Assembly: GCF_048773025.1 (NCBI RefSeq) | Contig: NC_133539.1 | Span: 32,871,001 to 32,935,000 of the forward strand | Source of the DNA: Camelus bactrianus | Lineage: Eukaryota > Chordata > Mammalia > Artiodactyla > Camelidae | Direction of reading: 5' to 3' | DNA length: 64,000 nt | Shown here: one piece after another, positions 25,586 through 37,325 of the stretch | Layout: every line of letters begins with the position of its first letter | Position numbering within the stretch: position 1 is the stretch's first letter | Program-made: the position numbers and the translations under genes | The notes under the pieces: generated by a model | Database searches by the model: none | What the model saw: only the letters and a program-made list of their open reading frames with translations | What the model was told of the DNA's origin: nothing

Positions 25586-26446
25586 TCTTTTTTTTAATAT
25601 ATATATTTTTCTTGAAGTATAGCCAGTTTAAAATGTGTCGATTTCTGGTGTATAGCACAATGCCCCAGTCATACATGAACATGTGTATATTCATTTTCAT
25701 ATTCTTTTTCATTATAAGTTACTACAAGATATTGAATCTTGTTCCCTGCATTATACAGCATAAACTTGTTTATCTATTCTATATATATCAGTTGGTATCT
25801 GCAAATCTCTAACTCCAGTTTATCTCCTCTCACTCTCCCCACCCCCCGACCCAGTAACCACAAGTTTGTTTTCTGTGTCTGAGAGTCTGTTTCTGTTTTG
25901 CAAATAAATTTGTCTTTTTTTTTTTAGATTCCACATATGAGTGATATCATATGGTATTTCTCTTTCTCTTTCTGGCTTACTTCATTTAGAATGACAATCT
26001 CCAGGTCCATCCGTATTGCTGCAAATGGCATTATTTTATTATTTTTTATGGATGAGTAGTATTCCATTGTATAAATATACCACAGCTTTTTTATCCAGCC
26101 ATCTGACAGTGGACATTTAGGCTGTTTCCATGTCTTAGCTATTGTAAATAGTGCAGCTGTGAACATTGGGGTGCATGTATCCTTTTGAACTAAATTTCCT
26201 TTTGGATATATGCCCAGGAGTGGGATTACTGGATCATATGGCAAGTCTATTTTTAGTCTTTTGAGGAATCTCCATAATGTTTTCCACAATGACTGTGCCA
26301 AACTACATTCCCACCAATAGTATAGGAGGGTTCCCTTTTCTCCACACCCTCCCCAGCATTTATCATTTGTGGACTTTTGAATAACAGCCATTCTGACTGG
26401 TGTGAGGTGATGATCTCATTGTAGTTTTGATTTGCATAAGAATTAC
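25586..26446 (-). mobile_element. Younger 5'-truncated L1 (camelid-type 3' end), nested
   Basis: About 860 bases. Minus-strand order is the C-terminal part of ORF2, a 3' UTR and an A-rich tail (T-run on the + strand near 25587). TTATTTTTC occurs on both sides (25577-25585 and 26447-26455), a 9-bp candidate target duplication, and old L1M 5' UTR continues outside. The 3' UTR carries TTTCTGGTGTATAGCAC and CAGTCATACATGAAC, the form I associate with camelids. Truncated at the 5' end like most L1 insertions, so it cannot move itself. Confidence 0.9.
25924..26391 (-). pseudogene. L1 ORF2 C-terminal remnant (155 codons)
   Basis: An uninterrupted frame for the last part of the L1 ORF2 protein (endonuclease/reverse transcriptase), ending at the natural stop after SLICGI. 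Family landmarks are [46 protein letters not shown] and [11 protein letters not shown]. The C-terminal Cys/His cluster (CX3CX7HX4C in human L1) appears with Tyr in place of His: CWGGC...Y...C. Intact frame length suggests a fairly recent insertion. With no promoter, endonuclease or RT domain it is non-functional. Confidence 0.93.
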
Positions 26447-27005
26447 TTATTTTTCATTCCTGAGGTAAAATCCTCTCAGTGCCCACGGTAACAGTAATGA
26501 GTTTTTTCAGTCAGGTTGGTTAGGACAAGCACTGTTCCCAGCCCTGAGTAAGCACCATACGCTATTTCCTCTAATCCTTTTTGATGGTTCTTGTCCATCA
26601 AACACTTTCCTCACACAGAAACGCTGATCAGTACTTACTTTGCCAAATGCTGTGGGGGGCACTGCAGATGTCTGAAGGTCTCTTTTCGTGTAGTTCCCTT
26701 CTTTTTTGATACTCTATCCTGCAAACTCTAGCTGCTTTAGTCTTCTTAGACACCCAGCTCCATCACCTGAACTCGGGAAGGCCACCAGGTTCTGCATGGG
26801 TTTCCCTCCATGTACCTCAGCCTAGACGATCTCTCAAGACATTAAACAGGGACAGATTTTAGGGTTCATCTCACTAGCTTTCCATCTTTCTGGGATCAGT
26901 GTCCATGATTATGATGTTCAGTATCTCGAAAACTTTGTTTTCAGGTAAGGGGTAAATCCAGCTTTGTTATTCCACTGGGTTGGAAGCAAAAGTTTTGTTG
27001 TCTTT

Positions 27006-28200
27006 GTTTTTGAAATGTGGAGAAATAGTACTTTTATTTCAATGATAGTGTGTTTTAATTTTGCCTAATTGCTTATTTGTTTTAAGATGATATAATGGAT
27101 TTAGGAGGATGAACATGAATTAGAGTGAAATGTATCCCTGCTCACTTTGACAAAACATTTTAGAGTAACAATACTGCTAGATTTAAAGTTAGAAGTTATT
27201 TTATGTAGCCACAGAAATTCAGCATTGTTATGGGTTATTGTGGGAATGGAAAGAAAAGTTCTAGCATGTGTATGATGAGATAAATAAATATAAAGTATTT
27301 ATAAATGAGATAAATATAAATGGATTTCACGTATTATCAAGAATGAGCATGCTATCAGTTTTTCTTTGATTTTAGTTCATGTTTTTAATCAATGCTTTTA
27401 ATTTAAGGGTTCAAGTGTATACCTCAATCATCCAGGAATCATCAGCCAGTAAGCAATCTTGAGGTTATAGTAACATAAATATTCAAACCTACTAGCTTCT
27501 TAGCTAACATCTGCTAATGGAGAACTCAATCACTGTTCAAATTCCCCTCAGGTTATTTCCCCAAGACACTTTATGGCTCTTTCATGTGCGAAAAAAGATG
27601 CCTCTCCCATTCCTTAGCTTTAGATTTTTCATGGAAATGCAATTCTTTAAGGTTTTTGTGGGATACTAAGAGAGAAGGTCTTATTTCCATCAACTTTAGC
27701 AAATAATCTTCTTGGGATCCAGAAAGATAGTTTATGAAATTTATGAATCAGATCTTTCTAAAAATGATTGAATTATTTGATCAATAAAAGTCATTTGATT
27801 CAAATAATTTTTAATTACATTATAGCCTAATTGACATTAGTGAGGTAGTATCTTAATGCTTTGGTAATATTTGTTCCATTTGCATTGGTAATGGGGAATT
27901 GATAGAGACAGATTATTTTACTGAGATTATTCAATAGTAGTACAGATTAGAGTTGGTTCATAAAGTCCTAAGTACATTCTTTGACTACTACTTTATTTAC
28001 TAACTTGAATACTAAACACTCTGTTTCTTGAAAGTAGTTATCATGTGTAGTGTTTATCTTCCAAGAGAGTGACCATTCCTTCTTTTTCTTCTTTTTTCTC
28101 TTTAATCAGTAACTTTTTAAGTTAATTATTTGTATTCCTCTTGAATTGCAGTCAAACATGAAATTAGCCATTTTTACTAATCTTTATATTAGTACATTTT
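27006..28200. other. Intronic stretch with no recognised content
   Basis: AT-rich, no gene or named repeat seen. Confidence 0.6.
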
Positions 28201-28284
28201 ATTTATATTTATTTATTTATATTTATATTTATTTATATGTATTGTATATACATACACACACACACACATGCATATATATATATT
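28201..28284. repeat. AT-rich low-complexity tract with short CA/TA runs
   Basis: ATTT/TATTT repeats, then ACACACACACAC and TATATATATA. It abuts the 3' end of the following LINE. Confidence 0.85.
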
Positions 28285-30960
28285 CTTATATTGGAGCTTT
28301 ATGGAGATACAATTAGTATACCATCAACTTTACCCAAAGTGTACAATTCAATGATTTTTAGTAAGTTCACAGAATTGTGTAACTCTTACCACAAGTAATT
28401 TTACATTTTCATCATCCTAAAGAAATTTTCTATTAGTAGTCACTCCGTATTTCCTCCCAATCTCCTCCCTGGCTCTAGGCAACCACTAATCTGTTTTCTA
28501 TCTCTATAAATTTGCCCATGGTGGATATTTCGTATGAATGAATTCATATTATTTATGGCCTTCTGTCACTAGCTTCTTAGCATAACATATTCAAGGTTTG
28601 TGTTCCAGCATACATCAGCACTTCGTTGCTGAATATTATTCCATCGTGTGCACCTACTTCATGTTACTTATTTATTTGTCAGTTGATGGACATTTGGGTC
28701 TTTACATTTTTTTGCTATTATGAATAACTCTGCTATGAAAATTTAAGTGCAAGATTTTGTATAGAAGTATGCTTTTATTTCTCTTGGGTATGTACCTAGG
28801 AAAGATATTGCTGGGTCTTATGGTTTCTCATTCATGAACTTGGGTGCTTTATGTGTGTGTATATATATGTATGTGTGTGTGTGTGTGTGTGTGTGTATGT
28901 TTGTAATTGTTAGATCTTTCTAATGGATTGACACATAAGGTTACAATTGATATAGGTTGATTTCTGTCTACCATTTCACATTTTATTTTTTCGTTTCGAT
29001 TGTTTTTAATGAGAAGTCAGTTAATATTTTTTGAGTCCCTTTGTTTGTCAAAAGGTTTTCTCTTCCTGCTTTCAAGATTGATTTTTTTTTCTTTGTCTTT
29101 GTTTTTGACATTTGTGTTATAATGTGTTTGGATATAGATCTTTTATTTGCATTTAACCTATTTGAAGTTTACTGAGCTTCTTGTATGTGTAGATTAATGT
29201 TTTTCATCAAGTTAAGAAGGTTTAAATCAGTCTTTCCTCAAAAGTCTTTCTACTCCCTTATTCCTTTCCTTCTGATCTTATTACACAAGTTTTGTACTTA
29301 ATGGTGTCATAAATATCTCTCAGGCTTTGTTAATTTTTCTTTATAATTTTTCTTTCTTTTCTTCAGATTATAAAATCTTCATTGATCTTGTATCTCTTGT
29401 AGTTTGTAACTACTGTTGAGTCCTCTACTAAATTTCTCATTCCAGTTATTGCATTTTTCAATTGCAGAACTTTGATTTGGCTCTTGCTTTATAATTTCTA
29501 TATCTTTATTGATGTTCACAATTACTTTGTTTTACTTCTTGAAGTATGTTATATTTTAGTTCTTTGAACATATTTATAATGAATCCTTTGAAGTCTTTGT
29601 CTGTTAAATCTATCATTTGGACCTTCTTCCCAGAAGTTTTTGATGTTTGCTTTCCTTTCCTTTGTAGGAGTTACGCTTTGCTGTTATTTTCATGTCTCAT
29701 TTTTTTTTTTAAATTAGACATTTAGGTAATAAACTGAGCAATTCTGGATACTGATCTCACCTTGCAGCTTATTGTTGTTTGCTTTTTCATAAATTTAGTC
29801 ACTTGGGTGGACTGTTTACACTGCCTTTGACGTCACTCAGAGGACAAAGTTTTGATATGTGCATGGTCACCCTAGGAAGACAATAGTTTCTGTAGGGTTC
29901 TCTTTGACTGCTTCTTTCCCTAATATCTCTGTTAAGCTCCCCCTCTCTTGTACACTGGTATTATGCACAGCTGTTCTTCTCCACCATTTGTCAGTTGATC
30001 GTGCTGTTGTTTTTAACAATGTTCTGTGCATAAATTGTTCTGCAGCCTGATCCAATTAAATTGAGGACACTTTGCTGAAGTATATTTTTGAGGCTAGTCT
30101 TTGAGGTTTTCTTTGATGACAGGAAGTTTCTTCCTAGCTGTTCTTTTCTCTCATAAACTAGCTGGTCTGTGGTCTAGCTTGTTGAATTCATGGGGCTACC
30201 CATCTCCTCTTACTTGCTTACTACCGAAATCTTTAATATTTTCAAGAGGTCCCTAGGTTTGGGCTTTCTCACTCTCTGTTCCAAATAGTGCCCTTAGAGA
30301 GATCTTCAGAATGCTTTTATTATGGCCTGCCTCTTCCCCTGGGCAAAATATCCATACTGCTTCTCCTGAGCTAGTGGTATGGCCTTCTTTTGAAATAACA
30401 CTCACTCCTACTTTATAAGCAGGATATGGGGAAGTGGTAGTAGCCTCTGGTCTTTTTGGCTCGCCTGTCTGACTTAAAATCTCTGTTCTGTAAGTGGACT
30501 GGGTGAGAACTGTGGAGATCCTTATATTCTTGGCCAGTGAGTTGGGACTGGGTAGAGGAAGATAACCTTAATCTCTCAGCCACACTCACTCGGAATTAAG
30601 TCTCTGCAACCAAGAACAAGAGTGAGGGGAATACAAAATGCTGGCTACCTGCCTCTCCTAAAAAAATAATGTAGTCCTTGATTGGGAGCTGGCAGGGAAA
30701 AGGAGCCCCATCTTTTTTGGTCACATTCATCAGGAGTTAAACTCCCCTCCAGCTGAGCTGGAGGTGGGGTAGATGTAGTGAGCAAGACATGAGTCCAGTA
30801 CCATAGACTCTACCTGGTCTTACTAAGATTTAATAGATTTCTTGAATAATCGTTTCTTCCTTTGCTGTATGCTCTTAGCACAATTTTTAGAGACTTAAAT
30901 GTGTGCATGTGTGTTACTACATAATTTTCATCAGCTCTGACTGTTTCACTAGACAGAGAG
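28285..30960 (-). mobile_element. HAL1-like half-LINE, minus strand
   Basis: The minus strand runs from a GC-richer 5' region (about 30960-29720) through a decayed ORF1-like part (about 29690-28930) to an old L1 3' end (about 28830-28285). + strand cues for the 3' end are GATACAATTAGTATACCATC, CAGTTGATGGACATTTGGGTC and ATTGCTGGGTCTTATGG; for ORF1, CTGAGCTTCTTGTATGTG and TAATGGTGTCATAAATATC. ORF1 passes straight into the 3' end with no room for ORF2, the defining layout of HAL1. Old; all frames broken. Confidence 0.72.
28872..28896. repeat. (GT)n microsatellite
   Basis: Pure GT run of about 25 bases inside the HAL1-like element, preceded by a shorter GT/TA tract from 28852. Confidence 0.95.
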
Positions 30961-33210
30961 TTTACAGAATTTTTTATTGTGATATTCCCTAGTTGCCCTC
31001 TGATTTTTTTATGCTCATATCTTTTCACAATGTTGACTCATAAATTATTTTATTATCTTTACGTATGTTCCTTTATTATTACAAATCATTTGTCTCTCAT
31101 TTCCTGCTACTTTTTTCATATAGAAATCTATATTTCTCTTCTTGACCACTTTATATTCATAATTTAATTTTTGCCTCTGTAAGAGATGAAACTAGTCATA
31201 ATTTTTCCTTTCCTTGTAAATCTAGGTAATTTTAAATTATGCTCTTCCTCTTTTTTTATGAATTTTATGTAGAAAGATCATGTATGAATTTAAAATAAAA
31301 ATTAATAGTTTGGTGTATTTTTAATTTAGTTTTTTTTTAATTTAGGTTTTTTTCCTTAATGATATTGTCAGTCTTCTTTCCTCCCCCTTTTTATCTGCAG
31401 TTAAATATATCTGAACTCCCATCTCTAAGTTCTTGTGCATGAAACTCTGAACTATTTGGGCTGCACTCAGGCTTACTGTGCCTATAGAAAATAGTAAAGG
31501 GGTAACTAAAAGACGGCCCAGGGCCAGTACAGATCTGAATTAAACAAAAATTCATAGCAGTCAAGAAGAGTGGGGAAAAGATAGCAAAAGAATAGAACTG
31601 CACTAGATAAAAATTATTTACTTACACTTAGTGTGTCTACTCCCCAGTCTTTGCTCATCTAACTCTAACTTTTGTACTCTTCCTAAACAGAAACTGCCCA
31701 CTTATTCAGAGGATAGTCTAATGACATCTTCAGTTTTTTTCTGTAGAGTGAGGTAAAGAGGATTTAGAAAGAGGTTCAGTACTAAGAAAAGTAATGACAA
31801 TTGGCTACTGCCCCCAAATGTACACACATTGACGTGGAATGATTCTACTTACTAGAAGGAAAGGAATGCTTTACTTGACTGAATATGACCATTATTTTAA
31901 TTAATTCAAAGCTGATTTATTAAGCATCTATGATATTCCAGACCCTGTCCTAGATACTGGATATGAAAACTATATGGAAGTATAAAAATTAGGAAAGCTT
32001 GGAAAGAAGTGAGAGATAAGAGGGGAGAAGATTAATGGAAGAGAAAAAAGATAAAAGTAGTAAAAAAGCAAGAGATAAACAGAATTAAAATTCTAACTTA
32101 TTTATTTTATAAATACATGAATTATGAACCTTGTGAATACCCTTGTGAATTTATTTTATAAATACATGAATTATGAACCTTGTGAATACCAATAACCTTG
32201 TGGGTAATTGGAAGTTAAAAATGATATGTTGCTCAGAAAACAAGATAACCTGTTGAAAAATAATCAACAAAACTGTGGTAGTACATGGTTGAGAGAAACA
32301 TGGTAACGTATTCAGAAAGCTAATTTCTCATCACAAATGTTTTACTGATGCAGATGATTCATCTTCACAATAGATTGATGAGGGGCAGATTGATTTTTCT
32401 TACATGTGTTGAGTGCAACAGGATCCCATAAAATAAATTGTCTGATGACTAGAAACTTATATTCGTGTATGTGTTTCAAAGGAGTCACACTTGCCTGCTG
32501 CTTATAGAATTTACTCAAATGGATAGTTTTTTGTTTTTTTTTTTAATTTTCTTTTGGACTTTGCATAATGGATGGGCTTTTAAATTTTTTTTCTGCCATC
32601 CTTTATCATTTTGGGGGCCTACAATAAAACATTTTTTTTCTATAGAATATAAAAGAAATCATTCAATCTTCAATAGAAGAAAGGGCATTATAATCTACAC
32701 AAATATAGTGACTACCCTGAGGCATCTGGCTTAGAGACAGGTAATTTTTTAAAATATTTTGCAGTCAGTTGATGTAATCCTTTTGATTCAGCCTAAGGAA
32801 ATGTAGTGCACCAAATATATAGTATTTTCTTAGAAGAGATTGCAAATGAAAGTTGACTTCTCATGTCTAAACTTTTGGTTAATGGCACTGAGGTTCACTT
32901 AACGTACTCTCAAGTGAAAAGAGGTATCATAAGGTTTTCCTGACCATTGCCAAATAAAAGGAGCAAAAGAGAACCTATTTTGCTGGCCATTGTACAAGCA
33001 CAGTATGTAATATATGACATGCATATTTTGAAAAATGTAAATAAAAAGAAGAAATATATGTTGAAAGAGTAAAAACAGAATGGAAGCTTAGAGTGGCAAT
33101 AAAAAGAAAGAAAGACAGATACAGAGAAAGGTGAGTAAAATATGTCTCAACATTCATTCATCTTTGGTTAGATCATCTCTGGCATCAATATATCCGTTGT
33201 ACCCTTGCTC
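30961..33210. other. Intronic stretch with little recognised content
   Basis: No gene. About 31905-31990 (GATTTATTAAGCATCTATGAT, then CCTGTCCTAGATACTGG) is a faint old MIR/L2-type motif. A perfect tandem duplication lies at 32100-32190. Confidence 0.55.
32100..32190 (+). repeat. Tandem duplication, 49-base period, identical 42-base copies
   Basis: The 42 bases at 32100-32141 recur exactly at 32149-32190. Copies start ATTTATTTTATAAATACATG and end CTTGTGAATACC, with 7 bases between. Perfect identity in neutral intron implies a recent event, or an assembly artefact. Confidence 0.97.
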
Positions 33211-33214
33211 CTCA

Positions 33215-33345
33215 AAATATGTCTGTGGACCAGCATCAAACTTTCAGGCTCCACCTACAACTATTGAATCAGAATCTGCATTTTAATAAGGCACAAATGT
33301 GATTCATATGCACATTCCTTTTCAAGAAACACTACTCTTGATCAC
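33215..33345 (-). mobile_element. MER5-like hAT-Charlie relic, inverted
   Basis: CTCAAAATATGTCTGTGGACCAGC, TATTGAATCAGAATCTGC and ATTTTAATAAGGCACA match inverted MER5A ('GTGGTCCCTGGACCAGCAGC...CTGAATCAGAA...TTTTAACAAG'). Both termini are decayed. Confidence 0.75.
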
Positions 33346-35623
33346 AATGTCACGTAGTAACATGGGAAAGGAGAAAAAAATGAAAACTCTAAAATAAGAC
33401 AGGATGAAACAAGAATACACATGGAAGCAGCAAATCAACTCTGCAACATAAGGAAAATTTCTATTGTTTCTGTTACAGTGTAATGTGTCAGTTATTTTAT
33501 AAAGCTAGGAAGCAAAATAGAAATAAATTTTAAGTACAATTTCCTGTTTGAGGAGGATGTCAGCAGAAAATTTGGAGAAAGATACTATGATTGGCTCTTT
33601 TCCATGCTTTTTCCTTTTCATCTTATGCCTTTTAGTAAACCTATAAGCTGTCACAGAAACTAATATTAAAAGCAACAAATTATACTTTTGTTTATTTTGT
33701 TGAATGATGCTCATTAAAATTTTATGTTATATACAATTGCTGTCAGATTTTATGTGTCCAATTAATATTACATTAAATGGTACTTTTGTAAAAGAAGCAG
33801 TTAAAGGAAGCAGATGTGAGTTCTTAAAATGCAGCTATTATTAAACAAATTGGAAGCAATATTTTGGAATAATTTATCATAGATAGTATAACAATTATAA
33901 AAGCGGTTTGGTAAGAGATCTAAATTTTCTTATACTGCCACTACTTAGAGCTATGAGCAAGAAAACATTGCTCATTGGACATAGATTTATAAGAAAGGAT
34001 ATAAAATATGAAAATGAGGCAACATTTTGTATATATTTATGAGACATTGAAAAATAAAAGAACTCATTTTTTAATATAGCTGAGATCTATAAATGCATAT
34101 GTATTATCCTGATACATTTTGACTGAAAGAGGATCATTTTATCTTTTACGCTAATATTTTTTTAACTGAAATTAAATCTCATTTTTGAATGTAAAAATGT
34201 TAGAAATTACTTTGGTTAACAAAAAAGATATTTCATAAGACTAATGTTTATGAAAAACCTTGTATCCTGCATGATTAATTTATAGTTAAAAGACAGAGTT
34301 GGGAATTTTATGCTCTTTTCTTTCTTCCCAAATGTTAGAAATTTTTCTTACTCACAAAAAGTGCCTAAATTATGTACATTTTTTGTAAAAGTCTTAATTA
34401 AATCATTATTTTCCTTATTTGTGAATATGGTCATAAACATACATTTTCAAAACAAGACATGGAACATTTATCTAGTTTTATTCTTTACTAATATTTGTTT
34501 TATTTTTAAAACCAGTGACTAGGATAAATCATACTTCTGTGGAAATAAGTAAAATTCAATGAGCCATGCAAATGTCTACCCATCAAATACATAAAATTCA
34601 ATATTATTTTTAAAGTCAGGTCTTTACATAGAGCATCAAACAATTTATGCATTTTATGCAAAAGAACTCTTTTCTTAAAAATATCATTGTTCATTTGAAA
34701 TGAAAGTCTAAGAAATCGGAACAGCTTTCTCTGTCAACTACATTCAGCTATACTTAAGATCTTGTTAAAATGACATCTTAACCTTAGCCTATCATTTTAA
34801 CTTCTAATTCATTAAAATTGCCCTCTTCTTATCAGCTACTTTAGACTTGAGAAATTTCAAATGAAATGAAAATATTATTAAATCTCTTTTCCACCGAGAA
34901 CAAATAATCCCTAAGTGCACCATTTAACAATGAATCTGACTCATGCACAGTAAGTTCAAATATTGATAAGTGAATTCACATCTGGATGAAAGTATCTTCA
35001 TTCATACAGAAATGAATTCTTCAGCCAAGTGAAGAGCATTTATCTGAGTATAAATTTCAGTGCAAATATATATGTATATATATTTAAATATATTTAAATA
35101 CTCTAAAAATTCAGATGACTGTCCTCCTTTACTAAAGATGATGACTTTCTCATCTTAGGTATTCTTTAGCAATTATGTCCACCTCACATTGTTCATATTA
35201 AAAGCATACTTTCTTTTAGGCATACCCAGATGGTTGTGAATTTGCCCTTCCCAACTGTACTTGTGGTTCAGAGAATTAAGATTATCTTTAAGTATAACTG
35301 AAATCAAATGAAAAGATACTAATACTGTAAAATGGCCTGATTTTTCAAATGAAGTATAAAAAAAAACTTACATGAAAGAAATAAAAGTTCTATGACCTGC
35401 CATTTAATTTCTGTGTTTAACTTTTAAAATTTATTTCTGGAGTAGTTTTATTTTTCTTTGCTCAAATTGAAATGGATCAAATGTTAAACTAACAAATATT
35501 TGCTTTCCAAAATTGGGTAAAGATAGGGAGAAAGCGCTTCTAGTCAGTGTCTCGGGTAAATGAGATCTGTTACATTTTAAAAGAGAATTTCACAGAATTT
35601 TTAAATGGATATTTTATTTTCAG
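33346..35623. other. Intronic stretch with no recognised content
   Basis: Strongly AT-rich. Only a TA-rich tract near 35065-35100 is notable. No gene or named repeat up to the acceptor at 35623. Confidence 0.6.
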
Positions 35624-35794
35624 ATGTAAAATATTTAAAAGAAGAGGATGCAAATCGCAAGACTTTCACAGTCAGCAGCACCCTGGATTTCCGAGTGGAC
35701 CGCAGCGACGATGGCGTGGCAGTCATCTGTAGGGTGGACCACGAATCTCTCAATGCCACCCCTCAGGTGGCCATGCAGGTGCTAGAAATACACT
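35624..35794 (+). CDS. CADM2: CADM2 internal exon: C-terminal half of Ig domain 2
   Basis: This 171-nt exon follows a TTTTCAG acceptor (35617-35623) and ends at a full GTAAGT donor, with T rather than the usual G as its last base. Joined to the previous exon it reads DVKYLKEEDANRK and continues to DFRVDRSDDGVAVICRVD. That stretch holds the F-strand Cys that should form the domain 2 disulfide with the Cys of LTCKTSG in the previous exon. A potential N-glycosylation sequon, Asn-Ala-Thr, follows in SLNATPQ. The exon closes with VLEIH plus one base of a Tyr codon. The base composition is visibly more GC-rich than the surrounding intron, including several CpG sites near 35690-35715. Probably the fifth coding exon. 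Confidence 0.97.
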
Positions 35795-36299
35795 GTAAGT
35801 AAATGCTACTCCTCAACTCTTTATCTTGGCAGCAGATCCCTTCATCTACATTTAAAATCATTTCAGTATTTCCTGAAGTTACAGCAAATGTGCAGCAAAA
35901 TCTAGAGCAAAATGATGTAAAATTACTCTTACTAGTATTAATCACATTCAACGGAAAGTAGTCTTTGCCAGAGTATCATTCTTGACAAGGAAGAAAAGTA
36001 AAGGAGATAGCAAAAGGTTAAAACTCCTAATTATCTCTCAATTGTTGGCTTGATGTATGTGTATGCATTCTAGTTGGTAGGAAGAGCAGTAATTTTGGCA
36101 GAATCAGAGAGGTGGGAATCTGATAAAACCTCAAAGAACTTTCTAAACATAACTTTATTATATGAAACGTGGCTTCCCATCTGTTTTTTAAATTAGAATT
36201 TTTTTTTTACTATTCTTAAAAAATATACTAAATCTTTATGAAGACAGGGGCATATCTATTATGCTGTCTTTCTTAACATCGTTATTGTTTACAAGTGTT

Positions 36300-36520
36300 A
36301 AGAACATTAATTGGATGACTCCAGTGAGCACAGGCAGTGCTAAATGCTTTGCTGGTATTATCTCAATTCATGGTATCTCACGTAAGGACATCCGCATAAC
36401 AACGTGATCAATAGTTACTACTCTCTTTAGTCATGATTTATGGATAAGAACACTGAAGTTTATAGTGGTTGAGTCACTTGGCCAAGTTCATACAACCAGC
36501 AAATGGTAGACTTATAATCA
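36300..36520 (+). mobile_element. MIR SINE
   Basis: Near full-length decayed MIR: GAGCACAGGCAGTGCTAAATGCTTTGC, TATTATCTCAATTCAT, TTTATGGATAAGAACACTGAAG, then GTTGAGTCACTTGGCCAAGTTCATACA and AGCAAATGGTAGA. Confidence 0.85.
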
Positions 36521-36839
36521 TGACACTTGTAGTTAGCAAGGTCCTTGGGATATAGTAGATGATCTAGAAATATCTATCAAAATGAGAATGAGTGGAATTG
36601 AAATATGTAAGGTAAAGTTAAAAAGAGTAGAGCACAAAGAGTTATAATTCTGAATCATTTTACTTGAATATTTCATATATTAGAGTTTTTTTGGTTTGGC
36701 TTTGTTATGTGTGATAATTTATAGCTTCAATTTAGAATGCATATGTGTGATATAAAATTGCATTGAATCTTAAAATTAAGATTAAATTAAGCCTAAGTAC
36801 TGATCCTCTAATATGCCTCATTGTATTTTGTTTTCATTT

Positions 36840-36945
36840 ATCTATTCAACAAGAATATATCGAGTGCCTGCTATGAAACAGGCATTCTTTTGGGCACTGG
36901 GGTTGCAGAAGTGAAGAAAGTAGAACATCATTAACAAAACTAAGT
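36840..36945 (+). mobile_element. MIR/L2-type old repeat fragment
   Basis: TTTATCTATTCAACAAGAATATATCGAGTGCCTGCTATG and CAGGCATTCTTTTGGGCACTGGGG belong to the very common mammalian motif 'ATTCAACAAATATTTATTGAGCACCTACTATGTGCCAGGCAC'. Exact family not assigned. Confidence 0.55.
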
Positions 36946-37099
36946 GAGGTGGTCTCCAAGTGTCAAAAGTACCACCACTACCAGTGGCAACAAACTCTAT
37001 CTAGTTCATAAACTAGAGAATTAATTTCTGCGCAAACTAGACAACTTAAGTCAAGTTTATGGCATTCAGTAACCCTACAATAAATGTCAAATGCCTTCT

Positions 37100-37325
37100 T
37101 TCTTAGTGGGTTCAGGCTGCTGTGACAAAAATACCATAGACTGGGTGGCTTATAAACAACAGAAGTTTGTTTCTCACAGTCCTGGAGGCCTAAAGTTCAA
37201 GACCAGGGAGCAGCCACATTCAGTATCTGGTGAGGACCTTTACCCTGGTTCATAGTCGGCCATCTTTTCTCCATGTCTGCACATGGCAGGAAGGCCATTT
37301 ACAACCACAGAAAGCACAGATGTTA
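37100..37325 (-). mobile_element. MLT1/MST-type LTR fossil, inverted (partial)
   Basis: The + strand reads as the reverse of a MaLR LTR 3' part: CAGGCTGCTGTGACAAAAATACC, AGACTGGGTGGCTTATAAA, TTTCTCACAGTCCTGGAGGC and TATCTGGTGAGGACC. It is an old, degraded solo piece with no internal region seen. Confidence 0.82.

Larger units (their letters stand above)
24530..27005 (-). mobile_element. Old L1M LINE, minus strand, split by a younger L1
   Basis: Reading the minus strand, a GC-richer 5' UTR occupies 27005-26456 and 25575-about 25370. Its + strand shows CCCTGAGTAAGCACC, CTCTAATCCTTTTTGATGG, ACGCTGATCAGTACT and TTCCAGACATTGTAAATTTTACC, which I know from old L1M/HAL1 5' regions. A decayed ORF2 end and 3' UTR occupy about 25130-24530 (TGGGTTATTGACAGTTTGGGG, AATAAAGCTGCTATGAACATT). 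ORF1 and most of ORF2 are missing, so this is an internally deleted or HAL1-like copy. A younger L1 is inserted at 25586-26446. Confidence 0.8.
17851..35623 (+). other. CADM2: CADM2 intron (17.8 kb)
   Basis: Phase-1 intron of 17,773 bases. Recognised contents in order: L2 remnants (19.1-19.9 kb), MER5A, MIR, an MLT1-type LTR, MIR, another MER5-like copy (20.6-23.7 kb), an old L1M split by a younger L1 (24.5-27.0 kb), a HAL1-like element (28.3-31.0 kb), a recent tandem duplication at 32.1 kb, and an inverted MER5-like copy at 33.2 kb. Confidence 0.9.

Noticed and set aside
28201-28900. Possible satellite or CRISPR-like repeat array
   Set aside because: The repetition is simple AT, CA and GT microsatellite within and beside a LINE; there are no spaced identical units.
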